Positions 47,401-59,920 of a stretch of 64,000 bases of DNA are shown here, one piece after another; position 1 is the stretch's first letter, and each line of letters opens with the position of its first letter. The notes below the pieces were generated by a model. That model was not told the origin of the DNA, did no database searches, and saw only the letters and a program-made list of their open reading frames with translations. The translations under genes were made by a program, and so were the position numbers. Source of the stretch: Prosopocoilus inquinatus (lineage: Eukaryota > Arthropoda > Insecta > Coleoptera > Lucanidae); contig CM069874.1 of NCBI GenBank assembly GCA_036172665.1, forward strand, positions 26,805,946 through 26,869,945, read 5' to 3'.

Positions 47401-48569
47401 CGTGGGCTGCTGGAAAAGTTTCTGGAAACGGTATGAAAAAATGAATGAAATTTGGTAAACGGTATCACTGTTTTTCCAAGTATTTGCCTTTGACATCAAT
47501 ACACTTTTGCATACGCTCGAACTAATTTCTAAAGCACGTTTTCCACTCTAAAGATGGTACCTCAGAAACAAGTGTCCGAAATGTTTCAACCGCTGTTTCA
47601 GCTGACGAAACTCGCTCACCACGCATTTTATTTTTGATAGTTGGTAACAAAAAGAAATCATTAGGTGATAAATCAGGTGAATATGGACAATGAGTCATTA
47701 ATTCGACATTTTTGTTAGAAAAAAAAATCAACTGTTTGACGGGCTGAGTGAGAGCTGGCGTTGTCATAATGGAGAATAATTCGTCGATTTCGATTGTTTC
47801 TTCTTATTTGATCGATGACTTCCGGCAAACAAATTTTAGTATACCAATCAGCATTCACGGTTTTTCGATCCTCTAAAGCCACGTTGCTACATGTCCAGTT
47901 AAACCAAAGAAACAAGCAATCATTTGCTTCGCAGCACTGCGTGAACGGACAACTTTTGTTGGTTTTGGTTCATTTTGAAATACCCAAACGGTAGATTGTT
48001 GTTTACTTTCTGGCTCGTACGAATAGATCCACGTTTCGTCACCAGTAACGATGTTATAAACTAAATTTGAACGACCTCCATTGAATTTCTTGAGCATTTC
48101 TTCGCACCATTTGACGCGACCCTGATTTTGCGCTTCTGTTAAATTGTGTGGGATCCGACGACTGCAAAACTTTCGTACGTTCAAATGATCACGCAAAATC
48201 TGGTGTATTGCTTTCATGTCAATGCGTAAGGATGCTTGAATCTCACGGTACGTCACATGTCAATCTCGCTCAAGCATTTCACGCACAGCAACTACATTAA
48301 TGGCAACAACGGATGTTGATGGACGACCTTCACGAAATTCGTCACTGAGAGAGGTACGTCCACGCTGGAATTCGGCAAACCAATTATAAAAACTGCTCTT
48401 TGATGGTGCTTCATCTCCGAAAGCCAAATGAAGCCGATCGAGGCATTGTTTTGGCGTTAGACCACATTTGAAATCGTAAAAAATCATGGCACGAAAATTT
48501 TCACGCGAGATTTCCACGTTTACACAAAATTACTTTTTCTCAAATGCTGTACAAACAAAACTAGTTCAT
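47401..48569 (-). mobile_element. mariner element, copy 2, one end missing
   Basis: This is the same family as the copy at 28.6 kb. The left end CGTGGGCTGCTGGAAAAGTT follows TA (47399-47400). Similarity stops at about 48569 inside the 5' non-coding part (ACTAGTTCA), where a ribozyme repeat begins. About 120 bp of the element, including its other terminal repeat, are absent. Confidence 0.88.
47465..48517 (-). pseudogene. mariner transposase, copy 2
   Basis: It is homologous along its length to copy 1. The start codon position (48517) is GTG where copy 1 has ATG. Damage differs from copy 1: CGA to TGA stop before HVTYREIQ (48259), a one-base loss near 47882, and a frameshift at a run of T near 47730. 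The catalytic GDETWIYSYEPES, HYDNASSHSA and YSPDLSPND motifs remain, with D34D spacing. The stop after YLEKQ at 47465 is probably the original one. Confidence 0.9.
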
Positions 48570-48690
48570 AAAAAAATTTTTGCAAATTTGATTACAGTCA
48601 ATACCTCGAGCAGCCTCTGTACAGCTGTTTCAGCCCTGCTTGGGGCTACGTCAGCAGAGACGTAGCTCCTCATTCCCACTGTAAACAAAA
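48570..48690 (-). mobile_element. Hammerhead-ribozyme repeat, partial copy D
   Basis: The minus strand carries the ribozyme and a shortened 3' flank that runs straight into the truncated mariner. The tail with the terminal hairpin is missing. Beyond the ribozyme, GGACAAGTCG-type sequence occurs in inverted copies near 48690 and 48760. Confidence 0.72.
48606..48669 (-). ncRNA. Hammerhead ribozyme with core substitution
   Basis: Minus strand: stem I GAGC and GTCTCTG pair with CAGAGGC and GCTC as in the other copies. Stem II AGCCC/GGGCT is perfect, GAAAC and the GTA cleavage triplet are present. The box reads CTGACGT instead of CTGANGA: the last A of the conserved heptamer is T, at a core position needed for catalysis, so this copy is predicted inactive. 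Confidence 0.75.
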
Positions 48691-51600
48691 ACGACTTGTC
48701 CAACTTATTCGCAATTGCGATGTAAGAGTGATGAATAGATAAATAAATATAAAATAAATTGGACAAGTCGGAATAGGATAAAATAAGAAACATTTGCATT
48801 TACCTATCAATGAAATCGAATGGCACACTTAAAATCAAATCATCGTTTGCAAGAAACAGTATTATGTTTTATTTAAATGGCAGATATATTTTTTCGGATT
48901 ATGTCACAATTTTGAAAGAGTTTTTAAAGTATTGTTTGCTCAATAATTCTTGTAAACCTTAAAATACATAAAATATTATTCGATCTAGTGTACTGTGGAA
49001 AACAAAACCAGTTTTCTACTGAAGCACTAAACGTTTTAAAGAAAACCTTGTTCAGAAATAAGAAGAAGTAAATCTAATTACTGCTAAGTGCCGTTAATAC
49101 TGTTCCGATTCATTCAAATATGAGTAAGCGTAAACAACATTTTTATGCGCTCCTTCAAGAAAAAATCCACTAATTTAGTTCTGAATCTTCTACAATATTC
49201 TTAGAAACTGACCAAATGTGTAGAAAATAGGCAGTCTGAACATTCTTCAAATAACTATACACGACGGGCTCCTCTTCTCTTGTTATACCATTACCATAAT
49301 ACGTATTTGCTTAGAATGAGTGAGTAAAATATTTGAAAAAAAATTATATTTTCTGTTTAAACATGTCAGATGTTCAAATTGCTTTGTAATCTCTTTCGCC
49401 ACCAGCCATAATTACTGTCATCTGCACACGCACTGAAATTTTACAAATGAATTGAATAAGTATGGACTGTACACCCCCTCCCCACCCCCCTTTAAACCCT
49501 CATTTGTTTGCCACTGCCACAATATGTAGTATTTTCATATTCTGGGTGCATCAGAAAAACGTGATAATTATAAACCGTAGAAAAACTCGCCAAGCTTAAC
49601 AATTTTATTTTATAGCATTTTGAAAATATCGACAATTTTTCATAATTTTTTACCCCTATATTTGAGCAAGCAAGTCGTTTAGGGTTTGAATTGAACCTTC
49701 TTTCGAAAAACCATGGCAATTTTCACCAGTTATTATGGCGTGAAGATGGTAGATGATGTAGATGAAACAAAATCAAAATATTTATAGAATTCACATTTTC
49801 AAAACTTTGAATACAACAGGTGGTCAGCCTGAATACTCACCCAAAACTCTCTTACGCTGATCAAGATGAAACCACTCTTGTTTTACAGATAACCTTGGAC
49901 CAACAAGCCACCGCTGCAAATAGATTTACTGGTTCGGTAGCAAGTTTGAGTTGAAAGCCGAAAAACACTCTCACAACGGTGTTTCCCTCGAAAAGTCGAA
50001 ACAGGGCCGTTATTCGCCTAAAGATTGTCAAATTTTCCAATCTCGTTGTCTCTCTCTTTATGTCTTTGTGAAGTTGTTTTCTCTCGAATAGGTACTTATT
50101 GGAGGTGTACCACGAGGTTAAAATCAATCAAATAAAAGAGAATGGTCATTTTAATAAATATATTGAAAGAAAAGAATGAAAATAAAATAAAATACAAAAT
50201 AATTCCTTTAAAATTCTCAACTCTAAACATAAGAAAAGAAAACTTTACCAAATATAATGATAAAAGGGAGAGAGGGAAAAGGATTTTTGATCTTTCAATG
50301 ATTAGTTTTCAACCGTTATTTATTCGACTTACCAACCGGAATCTATTAAATTTTCTCGTAATCCGTGATCTATGGATCACGATGATTTTATATAATAAAA
50401 AAAAAATGATCAGACTTATTCAGAATGGTTTAAATACACAATGACAGTACTCTGCGCGGGAAAGCATTTGCTTCCGTTACTAAATATTAAACTTGTGGAA
50501 AATTACTGAATTTAAATAAAAGAAGATTGAATCTGAAGTTCAAATTTAGAATCGCCCGGAACGAAAAAAGTCGGGCGCTTTTTCCCTAAAGCTTATTCGA
50601 AGTAAACTGTCACTAATTCAAATTTGTTTTTATCAACTTCAAAGCTGCATCTCCTCGCCTTCCCCAGGGTCACTTTTACCGTATATACCTCCGTCCGCTA
50701 GGTGGCGCAGTGATCTCGCTTGGTATTATTTTTTTCCAGAGCTTCCCACGAGCTTTTGGACTGGCTTGGATACTCACCAAAAATTGAAATATAAAGATTT
50801 TATGTAATATCGTACTGCACTCAATGCGCGTAACTTAAGAAAAACATATTATTTTCTTGTGGAGAAAAACTGTCGTTGCATTTATCGTGTACTTGATACT
50901 AAATGAAATTAAATACTTTTTCATCATACCTATTGGAATTTTGAATTCCTACAGTGCATTAGCAATTAATTATTGTTATTATTATTAACACAAAATTTTG
51001 AATGTAAAATTCCTTATATTTTGGAAAATATTTAAATCAATAGTTTTTCGTACCTTACTTATTCCCTTCAATTTTAAGAAATTCGGGAGGTAATTTCAAC
51101 CTAAATATTATTATATAACAATAATAGTATAATAGTATTATAAAGAGGAGAAAAGAAATTGTTGGCAAAAAACATGTTATTCAAACTAAGCATACTATTT
51201 GCAATTTAACAAGTGAACATTTTAAAATTCTGTGTTACTCTTTCTATGGTTTTGACTATTGGATGAATTGCCATACCAAAATAAATTCCAGGAGAAATAT
51301 AACGTATATAACAAATAATGTTGGTTCTTTTACAACCGACTCTTTACAGCGAATATTCTTGAAAATATCCTATTTTTTAATATTGCAGACCCTAAAATTT
51401 CGGATTTGGCTCTTCTTGGAAATATGTCATATATGATCTATTCATTAAATAAACGTGATTAGTTTTACTCTTTGACATATAATTGTAAATAGGTTTTGTT
51501 GTGAAAGCCTCGCCTATCAACGTGTTTTTCGAGAGTGAAAATTCGTCCGCGATTAGAAATTGTTCCCGATGTGTTTACGCCGCCGTTTATGAGGAAATAA

Positions 51601-54600
51601 ATCATTGCTGCCGTGTGAAAAGATTTATTACACTCGCGAGTTAGATGGATTACCGGCGAACAAAAATAACGTGATCTCCATCCTGTGAAGATAAATATTT
51701 CTAAGAGTTTGTCAATGAAATATTAAGGGGTCGCACGTGAACAATTCGTTTCTCTTCCTGTCAGCTGAAAACAGTAGGACGTCACGTCTAAACTCAAAAA
51801 TTTATATACAAGTAATTGCTATGAATTTGAAACAGAATTGAGGAAGACATTGTTATATTAAAAATTATAATATAAACTGCAGTCATAAACTTAATTAACA
51901 ACTATTTTTTTATTTTAACCAAGGGTTCCGAAGGCAGAGCAGCATATTTCTTTGGAAATTGCTGATTCGGAAGCCTTTGGTCACCATTTATCAAAATTAT
52001 TTACTTTGTTTTTTGTTACATTATGAATTTTTTAGGTGACCAAAAAATTATTATTATTATTATAATTCATATTTTCCTACGAACACGTATTTTGTATGTA
52101 TTTGCTTCGTAATTATTATCAAGGAAACTAGATTTTATGTAGTTTATTAACGCTGCCTAATCGGTCAGGTAAATTTTAGGCTTGGAATCAGTAAGGCAAT
52201 GTTCCACTCACTACACTACGCTTGCGCTTGAGGTAAAGTACATAAAATGCTGACTCTCTGATTATACATAAGATTAATACATAATAATAAAATAGTCTAC
52301 CTTAAAAAAAACATCTGTATTGGCTTTAAAGTATTTTTAATTTGTTGATCTGCAGTAGTTACAAGGCAAATATGTAACACAAATAAATATGGAAAACTCA
52401 TATACCATCCTAAGCCAAGATATAAAATAGCATCAATCGACATTATTTGAGATAAACCATGCAAAGCTCTTCACACAAGTCTTCGCCTAGATTTGATTAC
52501 AGAAACATAAATATCATTTGCCGGTTAACATAATTGACCGCAATGCAATTTGTGCTTCGGCGCATCATATATTCGCCCTGTCTGCGTATTTTCTCGAGGT
52601 TACATAGCTTTCCCGTTGTGTGGTGTAATCGGTATTACCGGATTTTGTTTATGTTTACATCACTCCTAGTTACTCCACTGTCTGATTACGTCTGCTTCGC
52701 GTTTGCTAAACAATACGCCGTTGTTTGCCGCAACTCGTCCGCTTGCATAATCTGATTATGTGTGGTAAACATATAACGGTGGAAAAACGGAGCTACCCTC
52801 TGGCGAGAGAGATTAATTGTTAATTAAAATAGCAGTGTTAGTCTCAAAATATCCTGCGGGGTAAAATATTTGATGGGCAAGATTTTTTAGTATAGAATAA
52901 AAAGAATTGATGTTATCAGTGGCATTAACATGAGCTTGAGATATGATTACATCTACAACTATATTCTTCACAGTAAGATTAGAACCAAAAAATATAATAT
53001 TATACAAGAATTAATTCTTATAAAGTTTTACAAGTTTATTTATCTTTTACAGCTTGTTTTGACTAGACTCGCTCGTACTGAAAAATAATAATGAATTCAT
53101 TTCAGTTTAACTTATTTGTTACAAATTGTCATCTGACCGACAGCGTTCATACAGACCAGGCATTTCCGATTCTAAACCGAGGTTGTGCTTGCTGTGCCTT
53201 TTAAAGTTTCTGTAGATTATCTGCTCATTGGAAATTCAAGTCGTTCCAATCTTTGATTTGCCATCATTTCAGTTCGCTGAATTGTACCTTTCGGAAAACC
53301 TAAGAGCAAGTCAAAGTCTATGGCGATACGTGCATATCCTAGAGCTAAAATCCAATAAATTAAATTATTTATTTTAAACTATATAAATACCTTCATTGTA
53401 ACCCATCTCTCCTTCCCTGCACCTTAATCTGATTTACTTTCAATTTCAAAATCCTGAACATCCTTTAAAGATATTCAAATTAGTTTATACCGCTCATTAG
53501 TCATCAGTAGACTTAAGAATTCAGCCCGCTTAGGCCCGGTTGCAGAAAATAGGTTTAGATTCTTAAGTCTGGTTTAAATAGGTAAGACAGGTTTAAATGA
53601 GGAAACCAGTTGCACACAACAAAAGGCAAAATTATAAATCTGTTTTAAATATAAACCCGTCTTAGGTAAACTCGGCGATTATGCGATTTAGTTTCAAAAT
53701 GGGTTGCACAAACGTTTAAGCCAGGCTTAAATGCTTCAATATAAATCTGATTGAGGCTGCTCTTAAAATAATTTTTATTTTGATCCTAACTTTATTATCG
53801 ACCTTTATTCTTTCACTCCTCATTTGACGTCATTTTATTTAATTTTTAATATAACCAACTAATGGAGCTTTGTTTTTTCTTTTCATCAATTTCACTTGTT
53901 TTGCTTTTACTTTTAAAATATCAACTGTTTTATTCAGATAGGTCGTCATTAAACAGGACTTAACAACTCAGACCCCATATAAAACCCCTAATGGTTTATT
54001 GACCCATACCCCGGCCCCTAAAGATTCATTGGCCCCTTTCAAGTCTTCGTATACCCGTTGGAAACCCCCTAGTATAAGGGTATAAAATATGAAAAACCGT
54101 CTCGTAGACAAAATGTTAATTATTTAACAAAGTTTTAAAAAATAAAATCTGTTTAAAAAAGAGAAAGGCGATTATTACATAAACTAAAAAGTGCAGTTTC
54201 AGTTTCAAAATCATCGTAATTTTTTTCTCGCAAGATTTAAATATGTGTGATAAAAGGCCGACTAGGTTTAAAAAACTTTTATTTCTTTCTCTAACTTTAA
54301 ATTTTTATTTAAAATCTTTTCAATATAAATATTATCCAGGCTGCTCTTAATTGCCGTTGAGAATAGCTACACCTAATTGTTTTAACTGCAAGAATTGAGC
54401 ATTTCCTTTTAATTTTTGAATTGAATTTATTATTGGTTCTTCATTACCAGTTAATTTTAATTTTCTTAATTCTATAATTCCAATTTTCATTTCTAATTTC
54501 GTTTTACTCTAGTTCAGTTTATTTTAAGCATTTGAATGATTTACATGAGCCTCTTAGAAAATTACGAGGTGAATTTTAAGGACATGTTTGTAATGTAAGG

Positions 54601-54601
54601 C
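48691..54601. other. Long unassigned region
   Basis: No gene recognised over about 6 kb. Less AT-rich stretches at 50550-50770, 51490-51770 and 52530-52810 look like single-copy non-coding DNA. Near 53533-53790 repeated GGTTTAAAT and TTGCA motifs occur without clear ends. Short open frames lack family motifs. Confidence 0.4.
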
Positions 54602-55740
54602 GACACCATTTTGTGTACGGTTTGTAAGCAAAAAATTGAAACTAAACGCCGAAAAGTTTTAATACGTCGTATGAGCAGTATAAGGCATAAATCCAAAACG
54701 GAAGGTGAGGCTAGTATCAAAAGAAAATACAGTCCTAGAACCCCTGATCAACAGCAGTTCAATTTTAATGTTTGGGAAGCTTTGCCGGCAGTAGACATCC
54801 CATTGTCTAAATGAGACAATTCAATTTTCTCGAACTTCCTAGAAAAATATACAAACAAGTCCATTCCCAAGAAAGATTCCTTACATAAAACTTGTATTAA
54901 ACAAATGTATGATAAAACTATTAATTATATTCAGGATTTCGGACGAAACAGCCGATTCTGATTGGCGCTGCATTGGGTATGTAATAGAAGGTGTTTTGGA
55001 TTCAGAAACACCTACAAAAAGTATGCTTTTAACAAGCGAACACCTACAGGTTGGTAACACCCAAAGTGTGACAGATTTATTTAACACTTCGATTAACTTA
55101 TTGTGGCCCAATTTAGAGGAAACAAAATGTAATAAAATTCTTTTATTTGTGGATGATGGACCATGCATATTGAAGAAAAGAGAATTAAAAGAATGTTTAT
55201 AAAAAAATTACTTCATGTTACTAACCCTACTCATGGTTTGCATCGCGTTGCCTAAGATGTTAGGAATAGTTGCCCAGATATAAACACGTTCATTTCCTCA
55301 GTAAAAAAAGTTTATTTAAAATGTCTCCCAAGGATTTGTCAATTTAAAGAAAGGAATCCCGGGTTTGTCATTACCTCCACAACCAATTATAATTTGCCGG
55401 AGAACTTGGTTAAAATCTGCGAAGTTTTATTCTAACAATTTTGGTAGAATGATTTTTGAATTAAATGTTCTACAACTACAAAACTGCAAACAAAAGTTAT
55501 TTGATGAAGTAGAGGAAAGTTTGTCTGGATCGGATCATTCAATTTGTTATTAGCGATAAAAAAATTAATGCAGTCATGGAAAAAATCCAGATTTAGATAT
55601 TTTGAAAAAAATTTCCCGAGATTGTTATATGGACAAAGCTCTGCCAATTTTTCAAAATTTTCACCTGACGAAGCGGACAAATTTCAGTTTTTAATAATCA
55701 ATTACACATTTTATTACAAAATACACACTACCAGAATAAC
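54602..55740 (+). pseudogene. hAT-like transposase remnant, related to the 34-kb element
   Basis: The beginning DTILCTVCKQKIETKRR (54602) matches the BED-finger Cys pair of the hAT at 34.2 kb. A frame near 54945-55195 gives DETADSDWR and LLFVDDGPCILKKREL, corresponding to DETTDAKG and VTDGASYMLK. A decayed GLHRVA near 55235 corresponds to the C-x2-H segment. LPPQPIIICRRTWLKSAKFY (55370) aligns with LPPQPIITRCGTWIEAALFY. Frameshifts separate all pieces, the catalytic C-terminal VERSFS is not found, and no ends or target duplication are visible. It is older than the complete hAT. Confidence 0.8.
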
Positions 55741-56354
55741 AGCTGTGTCATTAATTTAATTATTTTACGATTAAAAGTTGAAATTATTAAAGAATCGAGT
55801 AGAGTAGATCAACGTTAAAAATTAATTTATCATTGTACTCTCCACATCATGACATCAGAACAGAAATGTAACACAAATGTCTGCTTACACCGTTAAAGAA
55901 AGAGTCGAAATTGTTTGGTTTCCGTTAATTTTCGAATTATGTTATTTAAATAAACGCCTGTTTTTAGTAACTTTAAATGAAAATATTCATCCGTTCACAA
56001 AACTCTGGTGACGTTTGCAGTTTATACAGCGCTGACGTTAATTACATTTTGACTTTGGCCTACTTGGTTAATATTTAATACTCCTATTAATTTGAACTTT
56101 TAATGTTAAAAAATTGGAACTAACAAAGTACAAATTATTCTGCTAAAGTGTAGTTTGTAATAAATTGTGTAATCGATTATTAAAAATTGAAATTTGACTA
56201 AAATGCTTGGCAGAATAAAAGTTAATACTAGGTAAAGTTTTCCCCATGTAAATCCCTATGGCCACAGTTAAAAAAAGCACTGTGTATTATATTACTGCTT
56301 GATTTTTTCTTTTCTTCTTCCATAAGTGAAACTTATTCGATTACTCCCTGTATA
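55741..56354. other. No gene recognised
   Basis: AT-rich spacer. CCCTGTATAATGACTACACG near 56346 leads into the tandem duplication. Confidence 0.4.
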
Positions 56355-56704
56355 ATGACTACACGTTCCACAAATAAGTGTTGCCCAGGCACATTAATTA
56401 AATGTAGGATTTTTATAGTAAGAAAAAGCACTTACAATTTCAGCAAATTTAAATGGCTGTAATTTGGCGTTATTTTGTTGTAATTGAATTGGTAGGAGGT
56501 TTCTATGTTTCTTTAATTCGGTTACATCAATGACTCCACGTTCCACAAAAAAGAATGTTACCCAGGCACATTAATTAAATGTAGGCTTTTGGTAGTAAGA
56601 GAAAGCACATATAATTCAAGCAAATTTAATTGGCTTTAATTTGGCGTTATTTTTATTGTAATTGAATTGGTAGGAATGTTTCTTTAATTCGGTTACGTCA
56701 AAGG
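56355..56704. repeat. Two-unit tandem duplication, period about 175 bp
   Basis: The units at 56355-56529 and 56530-56704 share ACGTTCCACAAA, CCCAGGCACATTAATTAAAT, TTTGGCGTTATTTT, TTGTAATTGAATTGGTAGGA and TTTCTTTAATTCGGTTAC. Differences are scattered substitutions and small indels. No coding sequence is present. Confidence 0.85.
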
Positions 56705-57987
56705 GGTGTTAAGACTTTATCTGAAGTTTTTTAGAATTTTGAGGTTGTTTTTAAATTTTAAATTTATAAAACTGAATTACAGAGTGTTTAAGAATGAGAT
56801 AGTATGTTACTCGATTATTAAAATCTAAAAAATGTGTTGTCTGTACCGGGTGGTCCCGATATAATGCCCCAAAGTTAAACTGGTAACTCAATAAAGAAAT
56901 GGAAAAGACTAGTGATAATTTTTTTTTGACATTTCAAACAAAAAGTAAATAGCTAGGTTAAAGTGAAGTATACCTTTTGAAACTTAACATATTAAATTTG
57001 ATACCTTTTTGAGTGATAAAAAAAATTGATAGGCCTCTTGGTTGGGTTTAACATACTGCCAGACGATTGCAAAGTTGAACTCTTTCGGTTAAATCCAGAA
57101 TGTTTTATGCCGCCTGTCATTTACACAGGATATTCATGATACCATAAGAGTGGTAAATTTTGAAAAATCAAGTGATTCGAATTGCTCCATCATTGTGAAA
57201 AGTGTTCAAGAAAATTTCACGTGAGTGCGACGGAAAGGAGATTATGCAGATGCCCTTGTGCAAGACAGAGAGATTTCAAAATAATTTTTAGTACACTTGC
57301 GCCCGGAATTGCTCCGCCAGAACATCGATTTCCTCTTTAGACATGCATTAAGTATATTCTCAAGAAATTTCAGCCGGTATAAAACACTTCGTCAAAAAAG
57401 TCCACTACCTCTCAGTCTGAGTGTAAAATTTAGTTTGTAAAATCTGACGCACTTTTCTGGCAAACAATCCGGAACATAACGAGGACGATAACGTCTTTTT
57501 TAACTTTTTTGCCTCCACAGTTTCATCGCTGCACTTGAGTTCGGAAGTTTTATCCGCGGAACAGGAAGTTCTCTCAAAGACCAGTGGCTCGCGAACGATA
57601 AGTTTATTTACTTTAAAGTTTTTAACTTTCCTAAACGCCGAAGATATAATGCAGTTTCCAACAGCTTACGATAATTACAATTAGTTTTTACTGTAGTTAC
57701 TGTACAAACAAAACAAATTAACGACTCTCAGAAATTTCAAAGTTTATCTAAAAACGATAAAATATGCATTATTTTTTAATATAGTCATATCGAATGCTGT
57801 TAAAATTCGAATTATAAATTAAAATTTCTACGAAGAAAACAGAACAAGTACTTTTAAATTTTAACCTATAAATAATTTTGTTTACTTTGCTTATCATCCC
57901 AATTTTTAAAGTATTTTATTGTTCTTTTGACTTTAGTATAAATTTTATTAATTCAGACAGCGCTTTTGTGTATTGCAATCATCAATA
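56705..57987. other. No gene recognised
   Basis: Unassigned. CCGGGTGGTCCCGATATAAT near 56848 resembles a transposon end but has no identified partner. The minus-strand translation near 57300-57350 includes MSKEEIDVLAEQFRAQV, slightly like a Tc1/mariner C-terminus; too weak to call. Confidence 0.4.
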
Positions 57988-58350
57988 ATGGAGAGGACGC
58001 ATTTATCAGCAGAGCAAGCAAATTTGGCCGTAGTGTTACGTCGAAGAGGTGATCTCAAGTGAACATCTCAGATGTATTGAATCTGAAAGTGTGGTTTTTA
58101 AGCTGCTTTCTCGCTTCAGAGAGACAGGTACTACTGCTAGAAGACATAAAAAGTTCAATATCGAGTACTTGTTATACAAAGCGTAAGTTACATTACACCA
58201 CATTCGCTTTTTGTTCAGTAACAAAGTTTCGAAAACACAAACAGTTAGTCAACCCGGCTTAAAAACCCGTTATGCTTCAGAACAGTCATCAGTGTTAGTC
58301 AGACGGTTTCCATTTGGGATTCAAAAGAGATTGATTTTCGAAATCGTTGA
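57988..58350 (+). pseudogene. Tc1-like transposase N-terminal remnant
   Basis: ATG at 57988 opens ERTHLSAEQANLAVVLRRRG, the first helix of the Tc1-type DNA-binding region. After a frameshift near 58055, ESESVVFKLLSRFRETGTTA gives the second helix-turn-helix. LKTRYASEQSSVLVRRF further on resembles the next segment. A TAA interrupts it, and no catalytic domain follows. Confidence 0.7.
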
Positions 58351-59920
58351 TACATTATTTTTTTACAATTTCGTACTTGTATGACCCCCAGTATTATTGA
58401 AAAAATAAATGCTGTTTAGTTAGGAAGAAGCCCAAATCGATTGTCTAAATAAAATGTCCTCTAACATATAAATTTTCATGTTCACAACATAATGTTCTAG
58501 CAAAAGATTAGTGCCACAGAAGTGAAAGTTTTGAAGTCGATCAATATCTATTCTATACGACATCAAATTTGCATCGAAGATACTTAATAACAAAAAGAAA
58601 CAAGATTGAGAAGTACAGAAGGATATATATATATATATATATATATACTTGAATGCCGGTCGTAAACAGTTGGTGGCAGTGAATAATGATTCTACCATGC
58701 GATCAACGGAATTTATAATTAGAGTTAGTGGTGTGGTATTTTCGAAAAAAGTTGGCAATACAGGTTTACAGTTTCAAATTAAAAATTTTAAGTGTCAGAA
58801 TTGTGGCATTTATTCTTTTTAATAATTGTTAATAAACGGATTTGTGTTGTGGAACCCTCCTCACTAATATTCTAAAAATGAGTTTAAACTAAGATCCATA
58901 TAAAATAACAAAATAGAGATTGTATGAAGCACGAACATAACCTCAAATATGACAACTGTCAACTTATTATTTATTTCTCCTTGTATCCAACACATTGAAC
59001 ACAACATACAATAGCGCCAATCACATAATCTAATTATGATCACCCCGTACAATAACAGCAAAAATAAAATGGAAAGTAGAACCTGAGCCAGAATAAATAA
59101 TAACTGCACAAAAATAATACCGTTGATTACGACTTAAAAATACCGTGAACTCTTTTGATAGCAAACAAAGACATAAAATATATGGAAAGAAAACTTGAAA
59201 AATATTTACAGAAATTCAGAGACGTTAGATCTTGCAGAGTTTTCAGTTCATTTGTAATTGTATATCTATCCCTTGTTATTATATCGGATTAAAAAAGGAT
59301 GGAAATGGAGAGTGCTCTAGAGCAGTCTGGTAAAATTGGTAGATGACCACTGTATAAACAATCAAAGCCTGCTTTAATTAGAAATTCATTTAAAGGCACG
59401 GTATAAGTTAAATGCATATCCATATCTTTACAGGAATAAACTGAAATGAAAAACAGTGACACTGATATTGCAGAGTCTTACAAAAATGATAATAGAAAAT
59501 TTCAAAACAATAATAAAGCAACTGAAAAAATCTCAACGCGATTTGTACAGAAGCGCTATTGCGAAAAGGAAATGGATATCTCGTCAACAATATTTAATAT
59601 CATAAAGAAAAGAAAACGGCGCAGATCCAAGTAGAAGAACAAAAGAAAAGTAGAAGGGCCAAAAATACAGGAGATCAAGAATTGGTTGAACACATGTAAG
59701 AATAGAAGGGTATATAGTGTTTACAACAAAGACATTGAAAACGAATAAACAATCCCGGATAAAATTTTAAAACAAAACGTTAAATTTTGTAAAATACGAG
59801 CGTGTTCAGAAAAATAGTTTTCAGATGAAAGTCAAAGATAAGCAGACTAAGAAAAGAAGCTTTAATAACTGCCCAAAAATACAGCATGATAAGAAAATTA
59901 TAAATAGTTTAAACAGCAAC
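58351..59920. other. No gene recognised
   Basis: Unassigned apart from the AT microsatellite listed separately. A Lys-rich plus-strand frame at 59446-59634 has no motif. Confidence 0.4.
58623..58647. repeat. (AT)n microsatellite
   Basis: Twelve and a half uninterrupted AT units. No associated gene. Confidence 0.9.

Noticed and set aside
53533..53790. Harbinger-like MITE (TTAGGCCCGGTTGCA start)
   Set aside because: Repeated GGTTTAAAT and TTGCA motifs occur, but no inverted end or TTA duplication could be matched.
57040..57420. Minus-strand transposase fragment
   Set aside because: Only a weak resemblance to Tc1/mariner C-termini in one short stretch; stops are dense and no second motif is present.
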